Positions 34,370 through 43,625 of a stretch of 53,354 nucleotides of DNA are shown here, in pieces. The first letter of the stretch is position 1. The number at the start of each line of letters is the position of its first letter. The stretch lies in the NCBI RefSeq assembly GCF_001422725.1, contig NZ_LMMA01000012.1, positions 127,325-180,678 of the forward strand, given 5' to 3'. The position numbers and the translations under genes were made by a program. This stretch comes from Flavobacterium sp. Leaf82 (GTDB taxonomy: Bacteria; Bacteroidota; Bacteroidia; Flavobacteriales; Flavobacteriaceae). The notes under the pieces were generated by a model. It saw only the letters and a list, made by a program, of their open reading frames with translations. It did not search any database and was not told the origin of the DNA.

Positions 34370-35845
34370 TTAACGAGATTTAATGGTACCAAAAGAGGCT
34401 GGTTTTGAAAATTGGGATTTATTCATAATCGGATTTCCGTTATCTTCTCTTATTAAACCATCTGTAAATTTGCGTATTATATATTCTCTCGAAGCCGTGT
34501 CATAATAGCTCAGGATATAGTACTCTTTTAATTTTAGAATGTTTTGCAGCGACACATTTTTAGTAATGCTCAAAAAATACGAGATATTATCAATTGCAAG
34601 TGGTTCTTGTTGATTGTTGTTTATGAATTCATATTTAGAATTTAGCGTCGAATCAAAGAAAACCATTTTAGTTTGTGTGTAATTCTGGAATGCAGGATTA
34701 TCAAAATCCTGAAAAGTCATATAATCACGAGGCGGATAAAATGTATCCGTATAAATATGTTCTACAAAACCGCCAAATGTTACATAAATAGCATTGTTAT
34801 TTTCTAAAACAGAAACTCCGGCGCTTAAAGGTGATAAACGTTGTAGAAATTTGGAAACTGTTTTTAATTTCTGAGGTTTCTCGTTGTTGATCTGAAGAAA
34901 CATTAAAGAGTTTGTAAAAGGTACAGTGTCATTTTTTGAGATTGAAGCACTTTTGATTGTTTTTCCGGAATCGAAATCTTTTATATCAAATAGCAATTCT
35001 TCTTTATTAGCATTGATTTGATATAGTTTGTTCTTGCTATAAAAAGAATTTGAGGTTTTAGAGTCATTCTTTAAAGCAGGCTGATCAAAGTTTTTCTCTG
35101 TTACTGTTGTTGTTTCAAGGTTAAGATCAAATACCTGTGTTTTTTTTTGATTATAGTCAAAAGTCAAAAGCAGATGTTTGTCGAGCACATACAATTTAAT
35201 CAGTTTCGCGCTTTTGTCTAAAGTATTAAAATCATTTGTCTCTATTTTCTGGATTGGAAAATAGCGAATAAGTGCACTAAAGCTAAGATTTTGACCTATG
35301 ACATTTTGAAAAGAAAAAGCTGAGAAATCGAACATCTTTATTTCGCATTTTCCATTATTAAATTCATAGAGAAGAAGATGCTGTTGGTTTTTTTCTTTTG
35401 CAATAACGTAGAATGAATTATCTTTTTGAAACGTAGTCATAAGATATTCGATATTGTCCGGAAAATCAAAATTTAAAGGCTTAGAAGTTTTTGTTCCCAG
35501 ATAATATTTTATGATACGAAAGTTTCTTAAGTTTTTTGACCCCCAGTAAAGCGTAGGGTTTCCATCTTCGCTGATGCTGTGCCCAATCAAGGTTCTTTTA
35601 TCTACATATTTTACAGTATCAGTAAACTGATTGGTAAGAAAAAGGGATTTATTATACTTTAAAATGTTGATGTTTTTATCATCAGCTGCAAAAACGTAAA
35701 CATCATGAGTTTTAACATCCTCAACATTTAGAGCCTGACCATTTTCTAAAGGATTGTTCAGGTTTAAAGGATATGAATTCAATACCGTTTGACTTAACAG
35801 TACTGATTTGTATAGTAGAAGAAATAAGAGTAATAATTTTTTCAT
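34370..35845 (-). CDS. Secreted protein of unknown function, paralogue 1 of 3
   Basis: 491 residues from the ATG at 35845, which gives the signal peptide MKKLLLLFLLLYKSVLLSQT; an earlier in-frame codon at 35869 would bury it. The mature protein is beta-rich. It shares landmarks with the genes at 39868 and 41423: an early LYWGSKN / LFWSSND / VFWGSKD motif and a C-terminal YYDTASREYIIRKF motif. No known domain is recognised; a propeller-like periplasmic or surface protein is possible. It is separated from the other two paralogues by ~4 kb. Confidence 0.8.
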   Translation of the reverse strand: MKKLLLLFLLLYKSVLLSQTVLNSYPLNLNNPLENGQALNVEDVKTHDVYVFAADDKNINILKYNKSLFLTNQFTDTVKYVDKRTLIGHSISEDGNPTLYWGSKNLRNFRIIKYYLGTKTSKPLNFDFPDNIEYLMTTFQKDNSFYVIAKEKNQQHLLLYEFNNGKCEIKMFDFSAFSFQNVIGQNLSFSALIRYFPIQKIETNDFNTLDKSAKLIKLYVLDKHLLLTFDYNQKKTQVFDLNLETTTVTEKNFDQPALKNDSKTSNSFYSKNKLYQINANKEELLFDIKDFDSGKTIKSASISKNDTVPFTNSLMFLQINNEKPQKLKTVSKFLQRLSPLSAGVSVLENNNAIYVTFGGFVEHIYTDTFYPPRDYMTFQDFDNPAFQNYTQTKMVFFDSTLNSKYEFINNNQQEPLAIDNISYFLSITKNVSLQNILKLKEYYILSYYDTASREYIIRKFTDGLIREDNGNPIMNKSQFSKPASFGTIKSR

Positions 35846-36011
35846 GTTTATTTTATCGACAATAATCATTCCAAATTTTATGCTCTTTATTGCTATATCT
35901 TAATAGGCAGTTTATAAAACAATTTCAATTAAGCGTTGATAATCAAATTGTTGTTTTGTTTTACTAAAAAAAGAGCTTTCTATATTTGATTTACCTTAAA
36001 GGTATAAAAAA

Positions 36012-36039
36012 AGTCCTGAAGAATATTTTCTTCAGGACT
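36012..36039. terminator. Terminator after the OmpA-family gene
   Basis: The perfect 12-bp stem AGTCCTGAAGAA/TTCTTCAGGACT has a 4-base loop, with a T run on the minus strand (and an AGATTTTTT run on the plus strand). It ends the leftward OmpA gene. Confidence 0.88.
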
Positions 36040-36061
36040 AGATTTTTTAATAAGGCTTAGA

Positions 36062-37198
36062 TTATTTTACTCTAAAAGTAACTCTTCTTGCCAATCTTCT
36101 AGCTTCTTCTGAGTCTTTTTGAATAGATGTATCAGCTCCGCCAGCAACAACGTTTAATCTTGAAGAAGCAATACCTGCTTTTTCGAAAATTGTTTTAACG
36201 TTATTCGCTCTTGTGTTTGATAATTTCTCATTGTACTCTGATTTACCAACCTGATCAGCATAACCAATAATGTCAATAGAAGCAGATGGGTTTTTTCTTA
36301 AATAAGTTAACATCACATCAATTGCTGCAGTAGAATTTTCGATTGGAGTCGATTTGTTAAAGTCAAAATAAACGCTGTAATACTTGTCGTTAATCATTTC
36401 CTTAACAATGTCTTTATCGCTAACAGCTGGAGCGCTGATTTGTTTTTCGATAATTACTTGTTTTTCCGGAGCATTTTTAACTAACGCTTCAAGCTCTGCA
36501 ATTTTGTTTTCTAAAACAGAAGAGTCGAAATCTTGTGAAACCACAACCCAGTCAGCATGTTTTGTGTTTTTTCCTAGATAAACATTCAAACCAACTGTAC
36601 CGTTGAAAAGAATACCTGTAAAACCTCTTGAGTCTCCTGTAGTTGCGCCATCGAATGTCGCGTTTTGAGAAGCATTAAGAATAGTAGTAAAATCACCTGT
36701 TAGAGCAAGTCTGTCAGTTAATCTAACCTGACCTGTTACACCAGCAATAAAATTGCCCATTCTGTCTTTTACATGTAAATCTTTGTTCTCGAACTGAGCC
36801 AATCCAAAACCTGCATGACCTAATAAACCAATCGTTTTAGTCCAGGTTTCAAAATTCATGATTCTTCCTAAGTTAGCCACTCCTTGCAAATCTACTCTGT
36901 AGTATTTTGAATCAAAGTCTATAGAATTGTTTTTTCCTGTAAAACTGTTGTATCCAAAATCAGCCTTCAAACCAAATTTGTTGTTTAGCATGTACCTAAC
37001 TCCAAGGTCTCCAACATAAAAACTTGGGGTTGAAGTATAATAACCTGCTGTCATAGGACGTTGAGGTTTATTAACACCGCCTGCTACTTCGATCGACCAT
37101 TTATTGTAGTCACTTCCCGTGTTTTTTTGTGTTTCTGTTTGTGCCTGAAGGTTCGTTAAACCCAGCGAAAACGCTAGAACAATTACAATTTTTTTCAT
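36062..37198 (-). CDS. OmpA-family outer-membrane protein
   Basis: 378 residues. A signal peptide (MKKIVIVLAFSLGLTNLQAQ) and an N-terminal barrel of about eight strands (to ~220) are followed by a short coiled linker (VLENKIAELEALVKNAPEK). The C-terminal OmpA peptidoglycan-binding domain has YFDFNKSTPIENS and GYADQVGKSEYNEKLSNTRA with the conserved Asp and Arg. It ties the outer membrane to the cell wall and is of the major-porin-like type seen across flavobacteria. It has its own strong terminator and is probably monocistronic and well expressed. Confidence 0.93.
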   Translation of the reverse strand: MKKIVIVLAFSLGLTNLQAQTETQKNTGSDYNKWSIEVAGGVNKPQRPMTAGYYTSTPSFYVGDLGVRYMLNNKFGLKADFGYNSFTGKNNSIDFDSKYYRVDLQGVANLGRIMNFETWTKTIGLLGHAGFGLAQFENKDLHVKDRMGNFIAGVTGQVRLTDRLALTGDFTTILNASQNATFDGATTGDSRGFTGILFNGTVGLNVYLGKNTKHADWVVVSQDFDSSVLENKIAELEALVKNAPEKQVIIEKQISAPAVSDKDIVKEMINDKYYSVYFDFNKSTPIENSTAAIDVMLTYLRKNPSASIDIIGYADQVGKSEYNEKLSNTRANNVKTIFEKAGIASSRLNVVAGGADTSIQKDSEEARRLARRVTFRVK

Positions 37199-37298
37199 TG
37201 TTATTTGAGATTTTAAATTTTCCCCAAATCAACAATTATTCGTAAGAATTATTCTCCAATAAAAGCCATAAGAACAACACAATAAGGTTAAAGAATTT

Positions 37299-37928
37299 TT
37301 AGCTATTCATTAATTCCTGAAACGTATCTACAAATTGACCCATATGCAAACCATCCATCAAGCCATGATGCACATGAACAGACATCGCGATGGTTCGTAT
37401 ACCGTTGTCTGAAGTGATCATTTTGCCAAAAGAAATTTTAGGGCAACTGTCTGGAAACGTGTAACTGCGAGCGTGAGAAAGCGCAGTAAAATTCAACCAC
37501 GGAATTGCCGAGAAATGAATGACATTGTCATCATCAAACGATCGTGTAAAAAGTCCTGTTGTGTTTTGAATACGTTCAATTTCGGCCAAAGCATTTTGTT
37601 CGAAGATTTTAAAATCAGGATTGTATTCTATTAATGAAAACCCAAAAGTACCATCTTCACGACCAATTGTTGCTGATGCATCGACACGATCATTAATATA
37701 GATGTTGTCATTTGCAATTCGATATCTAAAATTCTCGATTGAATTTACGGCAACCAATGTTTTGTGTAAATAATAAATAAAGAAAGAAGCTTTGAGACTT
37801 TTTGCCGTTTGATACGCTTTTGTACAATCAATTTGAACGGTTGCACCAAAAAAAGGCTCTTCCATTTGTCTAAAATGCTGAAAATGTTCTTTTCTGTTCC
37901 AGTTTTCTAAATCTAAAAGTGTTTTCAT
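37299..37928 (-). CDS. Chloramphenicol acetyltransferase-like (CAT fold) acyltransferase
   Basis: 209 residues of the trimeric CAT family. The catalytic His is in VHVHHGLMDGLHMGQF (~residue 188, HHxxxDG), and FTALSHARSYTFPDSCPKISFG is the other conserved stretch. CAT-like proteins are common in Bacteroidota chromosomes and many do not give drug resistance. The context (HAD phosphatase gene overlapping by 1 base, no mobile element) suggests a housekeeping or metabolic acyltransferase. Drug acetylation cannot be judged from sequence. Confidence 0.88.
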   Translation of the reverse strand: MKTLLDLENWNRKEHFQHFRQMEEPFFGATVQIDCTKAYQTAKSLKASFFIYYLHKTLVAVNSIENFRYRIANDNIYINDRVDASATIGREDGTFGFSLIEYNPDFKIFEQNALAEIERIQNTTGLFTRSFDDDNVIHFSAIPWLNFTALSHARSYTFPDSCPKISFGKMITSDNGIRTIAMSVHVHHGLMDGLHMGQFVDTFQELMNS

Positions 37929-38635
37929 TATGATAAATTCTCAAGTACTTCGATGATTTTTTCGAATGAACTAAAATGTTCATGCTCTACTTTATGACTA
38001 ATTTTTTCGTGTTCCCAAGTGGTATGAAACGGAATATGAACGGCGTAACCTCCAATTCCTAAAACCGGCAATACATCAGATTTTAAAGAGTTTCCGATCA
38101 TCAGGAATTCATTAGCCTGAATTTCTAAACGCCCTAATAGTTTTTCATAATCAATTTCCTGTTTGTCTGACATTACTTCGATATGATGAAAATAATGCCC
38201 CAAACCAGAACGGTGCAGTTTGCTGTGTTGGTCTTTTAGGTCACCTTTTGTAGCAACAACCAATTTGTATTTTCCGTGTAAAGCTTGCAAAGTTTCTTCG
38301 ACTCCGTCCAGAAGCTCGATTGGTTTCTCGAGTAATTCTTTTCCGTATTGAATGATTTTTGCAATCGCCTCAATTGGGATTGTATTGTTCGAAATATTCA
38401 TCGCAGCTTCGATCATCGAAAGAATGTAACCTTTGATTCCGTAACCGTATAAAGGTAAATTTGCAATTTCGATTTTAAATAATTCCTGCGAAATACCCTG
38501 ATGCGAAAGATAATCTTCCATTAAAGCACAAAATTTATGCTCGGTTTCTTCAAAGTAAGGTTCGTTTACAAATAAAGTATCATCAGCATCAAATGCGATT
38601 ACTTTTAAATTTGGTATTTTGTTTTTATGTAACAT
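37928..38635 (-). CDS. HAD-superfamily hydrolase (phosphatase)
   Basis: 235 residues. The HAD motif I is FDADDTLFVNEP (nucleophile Asp near residue 16). KLVVATKGDLKDQ is motif II/III region, and FLMIGNSLKSDVLPVLGIGG is motif IV. The cap between motifs I and II is helical. It is likely a small-molecule phosphatase, substrate unknown. Its stop codon overlaps the CAT-like gene's ATG by one base (TAATG), so translation of the two is coupled. Confidence 0.9.
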   Translation of the reverse strand: MLHKNKIPNLKVIAFDADDTLFVNEPYFEETEHKFCALMEDYLSHQGISQELFKIEIANLPLYGYGIKGYILSMIEAAMNISNNTIPIEAIAKIIQYGKELLEKPIELLDGVEETLQALHGKYKLVVATKGDLKDQHSKLHRSGLGHYFHHIEVMSDKQEIDYEKLLGRLEIQANEFLMIGNSLKSDVLPVLGIGGYAVHIPFHTTWEHEKISHKVEHEHFSSFEKIIEVLENLS

Positions 38636-38685
38636 AGAAAAATTGTTTCAAGTTTTTTTGTTTCAGGTTTCAGGTATTTTTTGCC

Positions 38686-38878
38686 ACGAATTAAATTATT
38701 TTTTTGCCACGAATTACACCAATTTGCACTAATTTTTTAGCCACTAATTCACGAATTATTTAAAAAAGAATATGCATAAATCTACAGAATCTGCGTGAAA
38801 CTTTTTCCGCAACAAATTGAAAACCAATCTGCGTAAATCCATCTAAACCCGTATCATCCGCGGGCCAAATTCTCAATC
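38686..38878. repeat. Degenerate flavobacterial intergenic repeat (GCCACGAATT / ATCTGCGTAAAT type)
   Basis: The gap holds TTTGCCACGAATT-type words twice, TTTGCACTAATTTTTTAGCC, then AATCTGCGTGAAACTTTTTC, AATCTGCGTAAATCCATC and TATCATCCGCGGGCC. Related words occur at 23588-23760. No reading frame or clear hairpin is evident. Confidence 0.5.
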
Positions 38879-39766
38879 CTAATTCTTAGCAAACAATCCC
38901 TTCAAAGAAATAGTCTTATCATAAAACGTAATCCTGATTCCGAATAGCAAAATGATTCCGCCAAAAACCATTTGTAAAGTTATTTGTTCTTCTAAAAACA
39001 ACCAAGCTAATATAGAAGTAATTACCGCCTGACTTAATAAACTTAGTGAAACCCTCGTTGCGCGCATGTGTTGAGTGGCATAACTGATAGAAAGCCACGC
39101 ACACAATTGACAAATTACAGCCTGAAGAATCAATACAAACCAACCAGTGTCTGAAAATCCTGTAAAAGGCTGATTTAAACAATAACAAAGTATTCCCAGA
39201 TATATTGTCGAAGCAAATAAACTAATGGTCATAAAAGAAAGAACATCAACATCTGAAAGGACATTTTTGCTCACCAAAAGATAAATCGAATATAGAATTC
39301 CGGATAAAACCGCAAATAGAAAAGCCTGATCAAAATTCAGCTCCAGAAAAAAGCTAAAACCAACCAAAGTAATCATTCCCAATAATGAAACTACGGTTCC
39401 AATCCAGAAATTGGTTGCCGGTCTTACTTTCAAAAAGAAAAAAGAACCAAGTCCAACCCAAAGCGGAGACAAATTTGTAAGCAACGAAGCCTGAGTCGCG
39501 CTTGAATCCTGAATGGCAATATTCCAAACCGCAACATCAGATGAGAATAAAATACCGCAAAGTACTGCCAATAACACAAATTTTGTCTTTGGGAGTTTAA
39601 AGTTTTTGGTTAAAAGAACATAAGGCAAAAGCAAAATCACAGCAAAAGCCATGCGATAAAAAGCCGAAATTAATCCGGGAGCTAACTTAAGTTTTACCAA
39701 TATAGGAAAGATCGAAATACAAAGTATTCCGCAGATTAAGGCTAATCGTGGTTTGGTGATTTTCAT
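38879..39766 (-). CDS. DMT-superfamily (EamA) transporter
   Basis: 295 residues with ten predicted membrane segments in two EamA repeats (about 1-135 and 145-285). PGLISAFYRMAFAVILLLPY and QDSSATQASLLTNLSPLWVGL are characteristic first-repeat segments, and LSLLSQAVITSILAWLFLEEQIT is the second-repeat signature. It is an inner-membrane metabolite exporter or exchanger with unknown substrate. It has a typical start (MKITKPRLALICG) and no obvious operon partner. Confidence 0.92.
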   Translation of the reverse strand: MKITKPRLALICGILCISIFPILVKLKLAPGLISAFYRMAFAVILLLPYVLLTKNFKLPKTKFVLLAVLCGILFSSDVAVWNIAIQDSSATQASLLTNLSPLWVGLGSFFFLKVRPATNFWIGTVVSLLGMITLVGFSFFLELNFDQAFLFAVLSGILYSIYLLVSKNVLSDVDVLSFMTISLFASTIYLGILCYCLNQPFTGFSDTGWFVLILQAVICQLCAWLSISYATQHMRATRVSLSLLSQAVITSILAWLFLEEQITLQMVFGGIILLFGIRITFYDKTISLKGLFAKN

Positions 39767-39833
39767 TTACTGAGTTTTGAAACTAATAGAATGTTTTTCT
39801 TATTTCTAAGAAGTGGTAATTTTAGATAAAAAA

Positions 39834-39853
39834 TCCCGGATTTAAGCCCGGGA
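39834..39853 (-). terminator. Terminator after secreted paralogue 2
   Basis: TCCCGG (39834-39839) pairs with CCGGGA (39848-39853). On the minus strand the stem is followed by TTTTTTA. It ends the gene whose stop is at 39868. Confidence 0.75.
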
Positions 39854-39867
39854 ATTGTTAATGTTTT

Positions 39868-41319
39868 TTAATCGTTGAATTTTCTAATGATATATTCTTT
39901 CGTTTTATTGTCGTAATATCCTAGATAATAGTCGTTTATTTTAAATAATATCTGAGAGGAGACATCATTGTTTTTATCAAAGAAAGTTCTGATTTTATCA
40001 AATGCCAAAGGTTGCAAATCGCCTTTGATATGATTTCCTTGTTTGTCAAAAATACCCTCGATTTTAACCACTTTTCTATTAGAGTAAGAATTAAAGCTTT
40101 CCATTGTTGGATTAAAAACCGTAGCAGCGACTAAAGCTCCAATTAGCCCAAACTGACTTGTTATTCCTGCTTGAACACCAGATTGTTGAACAGCAGAAGC
40201 GCCTCCAAAAGTGATTAGCGTATTTTCGCCAATATGATAGCAGGAAATACCGATGTGTAGATTGTTTATTTTTCGAAGAAATTGTGAACTGGTTTCTAAC
40301 GTTCTTTTACCTCCAAAATCTCCGCCTTCCTGATAAATCTCTGAATTTTTAAATTCAATTGGAGTGTCAGACGTTGTGGTGTATTCCTTTATTACATTGC
40401 CTTCTAAATCATTTATAGTGAAATAAAACTCGTCAGATGAAGTTTTTATCTGATACAATTTGTTGTCAATCAAAAAAGAATTTGAGCTGATCTTTTTTTG
40501 AAATCCTGCACTGCTTAATTTTGAAATAGAAGTTGATTTTATAATTTTTTCAGAAACTGTAAATTTCTCCAGATCAATAATAATCAATTGCGTAAAATCT
40601 ACATTTAAGTCAATAGTTATTACAAGCTGTTTTTTGTCAAAATAACATTTACGCAGGCTTGCAGCATCAGTTAACGAAGTTGGATTATTTACATTGATAT
40701 TTTCTATAGAAAAGGGAGCTTCATACGGAAGTAAATTTTGTTCTAAAACACCATATAAATCTGATTTGACATAATTTGATTTAAAGAAATGAAATCCTTC
40801 CAGAGAAATTATTTTCTCTTTATAATCACCATTTTTATCAAAAACATGAAGTTTAAAATTATTGCTTTTTTTGACAACACTTAAAATATAAAAATTATCA
40901 TTTTCGCTAAACTCCTGTAAAACTTTTTCGTTTTTTAAAACCAAAGTATATTGTTTTGTAACTACTTTTTTAGAATTAAAATCAAATAATTGAGTAATAA
41001 TATCTTGTCTATCATTAGACGACCAAAATAATCTTGTATTGTCATTATTGATATTATAGCCTATCATGGTGTCATAAGTCTTTGTACTTGGTCTTTCTGT
41101 AGAAATACTATCAACAATTTGCATGTTCTGGTTAAGCTGAATCGCTTTTACCTTTATTTTGTCGCTAACAAATAAAGTAACATCTTTTCTATCATTATTT
41201 ACAACCTGAAAAATGTCACGGTTCTTTTTTAATTCAACAGGCGTAGAGCTTACAATATCCTGCGAAAAAGACAATAAACTATTTAGAAATAAAGAGGCAA
41301 GGAGTATTTTTTTTATCAT
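39868..41319 (-). CDS. Secreted protein of unknown function, paralogue 2 of 3
   Basis: 483 residues with a signal peptide (MIKKILLASLFLNSLLSFSQ). The mature part is beta-rich, with the LFWSSND motif early and YYDNKTKEYIIRKF at the C-terminus, shared with the genes at 34370 and 41423. A short glycine/alanine-rich hydrophobic stretch (~375-395) is a feature this copy shares in place with paralogue 3. The first ~23 codons and upstream bases are identical to those of the next gene (41423), although the mature proteins have diverged strongly. No function is recognised. Confidence 0.8.
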   Translation of the reverse strand: MIKKILLASLFLNSLLSFSQDIVSSTPVELKKNRDIFQVVNNDRKDVTLFVSDKIKVKAIQLNQNMQIVDSISTERPSTKTYDTMIGYNINNDNTRLFWSSNDRQDIITQLFDFNSKKVVTKQYTLVLKNEKVLQEFSENDNFYILSVVKKSNNFKLHVFDKNGDYKEKIISLEGFHFFKSNYVKSDLYGVLEQNLLPYEAPFSIENINVNNPTSLTDAASLRKCYFDKKQLVITIDLNVDFTQLIIIDLEKFTVSEKIIKSTSISKLSSAGFQKKISSNSFLIDNKLYQIKTSSDEFYFTINDLEGNVIKEYTTTSDTPIEFKNSEIYQEGGDFGGKRTLETSSQFLRKINNLHIGISCYHIGENTLITFGGASAVQQSGVQAGITSQFGLIGALVAATVFNPTMESFNSYSNRKVVKIEGIFDKQGNHIKGDLQPLAFDKIRTFFDKNNDVSSQILFKINDYYLGYYDNKTKEYIIRKFND

Positions 41320-41325
41320 TGGTAA
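41250..41325. repeat. 75-base identical segment over the start of paralogue 2
   Basis: This stretch covers the signal-peptide codons, the ATG and a few leader bases. It is identical to 42856-42931 at the start of paralogue 3. The flanks and the rest of the genes differ. Confidence 0.9.
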
Positions 41326-41422
41326 GATTAATTTGGTAATTTTTATTTAAGATTTTCAAAAATATTTTTAAAGTTTAGATTTTAGTAATCGAAGAATTTA
41401 AAACTTTCGTTAAACATTGTTA

Positions 41423-42925
41423 TTATTCAGTAAAACTAAAAATTTGATACTTCTTATTTTTCTTGTTGTAGTTTCCTAAGTACAAAGTGCTATTCAGCTT
41501 AAAAAGTATTAAATCTTTATAGAGACTTGCAGTAAATATTGAAACACTTTCTTTGATTTCTTCGTTTTCTTCTAAGAAAATTCTAAGCTTATCAAAAGCC
41601 GAAGTTTTCATTTCACCATTAAGATGATTAAAATTAGAATCGAACAGACAATTCGTATAAACTACAAATTTATCTTTATACGAAATTAGATTTTCTACGG
41701 TATAACATCTTTGATAAGGAACAAAACTCATTCCAGCGCCCATTCCTCCGGCAGACATTCCCATTCCTGGCATTCCGCCGCCTCCGCGGGATATATCTTC
41801 AGAACTTCCTATAACAGTATAATAAGCACCATTTAAATTATAACATGATATACTTGGTGAATCACTTATTTTTCTAAGAAACATCTCTGAATTTTTAATA
41901 GGTTTTGTGTTGATAATAAAACCATTGTTTTGTAGAAGTAAGCCATTCTTTTGCTGAAAAAAATCAGAATTTTTAAAACCTATTTCCTCATCATGCAAAA
42001 CTTTATATTCATTAATCTTATTGCCATTTAGATCGCTGATGGTAAAAAACAAAACGAACGAATTAGTTTTTATCTGGAGAATTTTATTGTCAATTAAAAA
42101 AGAATTCGATCTAAAGGATATTGCACCATATTCTCCCTTAACTATTTTTTGCTGTTCAATCGATTTAAGATTTGATGTAAAATCCTGAATATTAATTCTT
42201 AAAACCTGTGTTGCGTTTGTATTATTATCCATAGTGAAAATAATTTCATCAGGATTATAGGTATAAATTTTATACCTTTTGGAACTCAGCGCTAATGATG
42301 GCGGACTGTCATTGGCTATAGTTTGAAAATTAGGCTCGGAAGATTCATCAGTTAAAACAGTATATAAATTTTCTGTATGGTTGAATATATTTTTGAAATC
42401 CAGATGAGATAAATCTACTGTTTTTTCGTTTAGATTTCCATCATTATCAGAGATATAAAATTTTAAAATACTTGTGTTTTTTACAATAGTAATCAGGTAA
42501 AACCGATTGTTAATCGTAATTTCTTTGACTATTTTTTCCTTTTTTAATTCTAAATGAATTGGTTTTGTTTCGGTTTTTTTAGATGTAAAATTAAAAGATT
42601 GCGAGTTAATCTCTTTTCTGTCTTTTGATCCCCAAAAAACAAAGTAATCATTCTTATTTTGAGTAGAACCAATAATTTCTTCATACTTTTTTTCAGGTCT
42701 TAACGCTGACAAAGAATCTTTGATCGTAAAAGTCTGATCAAATCTAATTGCTGAAACCTTTTCCTTATCATTCAAAAATAGAATTACTTCTTTTTCTGCT
42801 TCGTTAACTACTTGAAAATAATCTCTTTTCTTTTCTAATTTTAAATCAAAATCCTTTACAATATCCTGCGAAAAAGACAATAAACTATTTAGAAATAAAG
42901 AGGCAAGGAGTATTTTTTTTATCAT
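41423..42925 (-). CDS. Secreted protein of unknown function, paralogue 3 of 3
   Basis: 500 residues from the ATG at 42925, chosen because it gives the signal peptide MIKKILLASLFLNSLLSFSQ, identical to paralogue 2. An in-frame codon at 42985 would add 20 residues before it. It shares the VFWGSKD motif and the LYLGNYNKKNKKYQIF C-terminus. A glycine/methionine-rich insert (RGGGGMPGMGMSAGGMGAGM, ~residues 405-425) is peculiar to this copy. It sits 103 bases upstream of paralogue 2 in tandem. Function unknown; probably periplasmic or surface. Confidence 0.8.
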   Translation of the reverse strand: MIKKILLASLFLNSLLSFSQDIVKDFDLKLEKKRDYFQVVNEAEKEVILFLNDKEKVSAIRFDQTFTIKDSLSALRPEKKYEEIIGSTQNKNDYFVFWGSKDRKEINSQSFNFTSKKTETKPIHLELKKEKIVKEITINNRFYLITIVKNTSILKFYISDNDGNLNEKTVDLSHLDFKNIFNHTENLYTVLTDESSEPNFQTIANDSPPSLALSSKRYKIYTYNPDEIIFTMDNNTNATQVLRINIQDFTSNLKSIEQQKIVKGEYGAISFRSNSFLIDNKILQIKTNSFVLFFTISDLNGNKINEYKVLHDEEIGFKNSDFFQQKNGLLLQNNGFIINTKPIKNSEMFLRKISDSPSISCYNLNGAYYTVIGSSEDISRGGGGMPGMGMSAGGMGAGMSFVPYQRCYTVENLISYKDKFVVYTNCLFDSNFNHLNGEMKTSAFDKLRIFLEENEEIKESVSIFTASLYKDLILFKLNSTLYLGNYNKKNKKYQIFSFTE

Positions 42926-42931
42926 TGGTAA
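42856..42931. repeat. 75-base identical segment over the start of paralogue 3
   Basis: This is identical to 41250-41325. It spans the leader end, ATG and signal-peptide codons. Confidence 0.9.
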
Positions 42932-43075
42932 AAGGCTTTTACTTTTTTTGGCGAATATCTTATTTTTTTCTTTAGTAAAAAACAAAATATAAAACGCAAA
43001 TAACCTTCGCTTTAGTCAAATAGAAATATGTTGTGTTTTATTAATAAATACAAGCCGTAAATCCAAGAAATAAAA

Positions 43076-43230
43076 TGTGTCGTTAGACACTAAATGTTGG
43101 TAGAAAAAATAGCATTTAAATAGATTTACGCGCCGTAGGTACATAATAGACATCGTTTTGTTGCGTACCTACGGCACGCTAACGAATTTGGAACCTAATT
43201 TTCTACCAATATTTAGTGCCTAAAGGCACA
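43076..43230. repeat. 155-bp hairpin-ended inverted element, copy 1
   Basis: The ends are TGTGTCGTTAGACACTAAAT (plus GTTGGTAGAAA) and the inverted TTTCTACCAATATTTAGTGC (plus CTAAAGGCACA). Each end folds into a small hairpin (GTGTC/GACAC; GTGCC/GGCAC). An inner inverted pair, GCCGTAGGTAC...GTACCTACGGC, fills the middle. A second copy is at 48335-48488. It occupies the middle of the 42926-43308 gap, which otherwise shows no gene. Confidence 0.85.
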
Positions 43231-43308
43231 ATAAATACAAAGATTAAAAATTGAATCTTTGATTTTTATTCTTCAATAAATTAGGATTAAATTTGTTTTT
43301 GTGTGGTA

Positions 43309-43584
43309 TTATGCATTCATGATTTTCTTGCAGGCATTGCTAATCTCTCTGTCCGTAAAAGAACCAAGGGCATTTGCCAACAATTTGCTTGTTCTAATCG
43401 AACTCACCATTCTAATGCGGAGATCTTGGTCATCGCCCATTTCGGTTAAGAGAATTGTCTCGAAAATTTCAGACAAATACTCCGGTTGATCTCTAAAATC
43501 TTCTACAAACCAAAGATCCGAGAGGAATTCTGCCATTGCTGTCATTACAGCTTTTTCTGTGCTTTTTTCATTTTCTGTTTGCAT
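43309..43584 (-). CDS. Small protein of unknown function behind a structured leader
   Basis: 91 residues from the ATG at 43584 (MQTENEKSTEKAVMTAMAEF); an in-frame codon at 43614 would place the start inside the leader. It is mostly helical and acidic in the middle (FETILLTEMGDDQDLRIRM), ending with ISNACKKIMNA. No family is recognised. The notable feature is its ~150-base leader: a promoter-like TAAGTTTG at 43741, a large predicted RNA fold at 43626-43736, then 41 bases to the ATG. Confidence 0.65.
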   Translation of the reverse strand: MQTENEKSTEKAVMTAMAEFLSDLWFVEDFRDQPEYLSEIFETILLTEMGDDQDLRIRMVSSIRTSKLLANALGSFTDREISNACKKIMNA

Positions 43585-43625
43585 ATTAGAAAATATTAGA
43601 TACACGAATACCACGCTTTAGGTGT

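Noticed and set aside
37299..37928. Calling the CAT-like gene a chloramphenicol resistance gene
   Set aside because: CAT-fold proteins are common chromosomal acyltransferases; there is no mobile context and no way to tell drug activity from the sequence.
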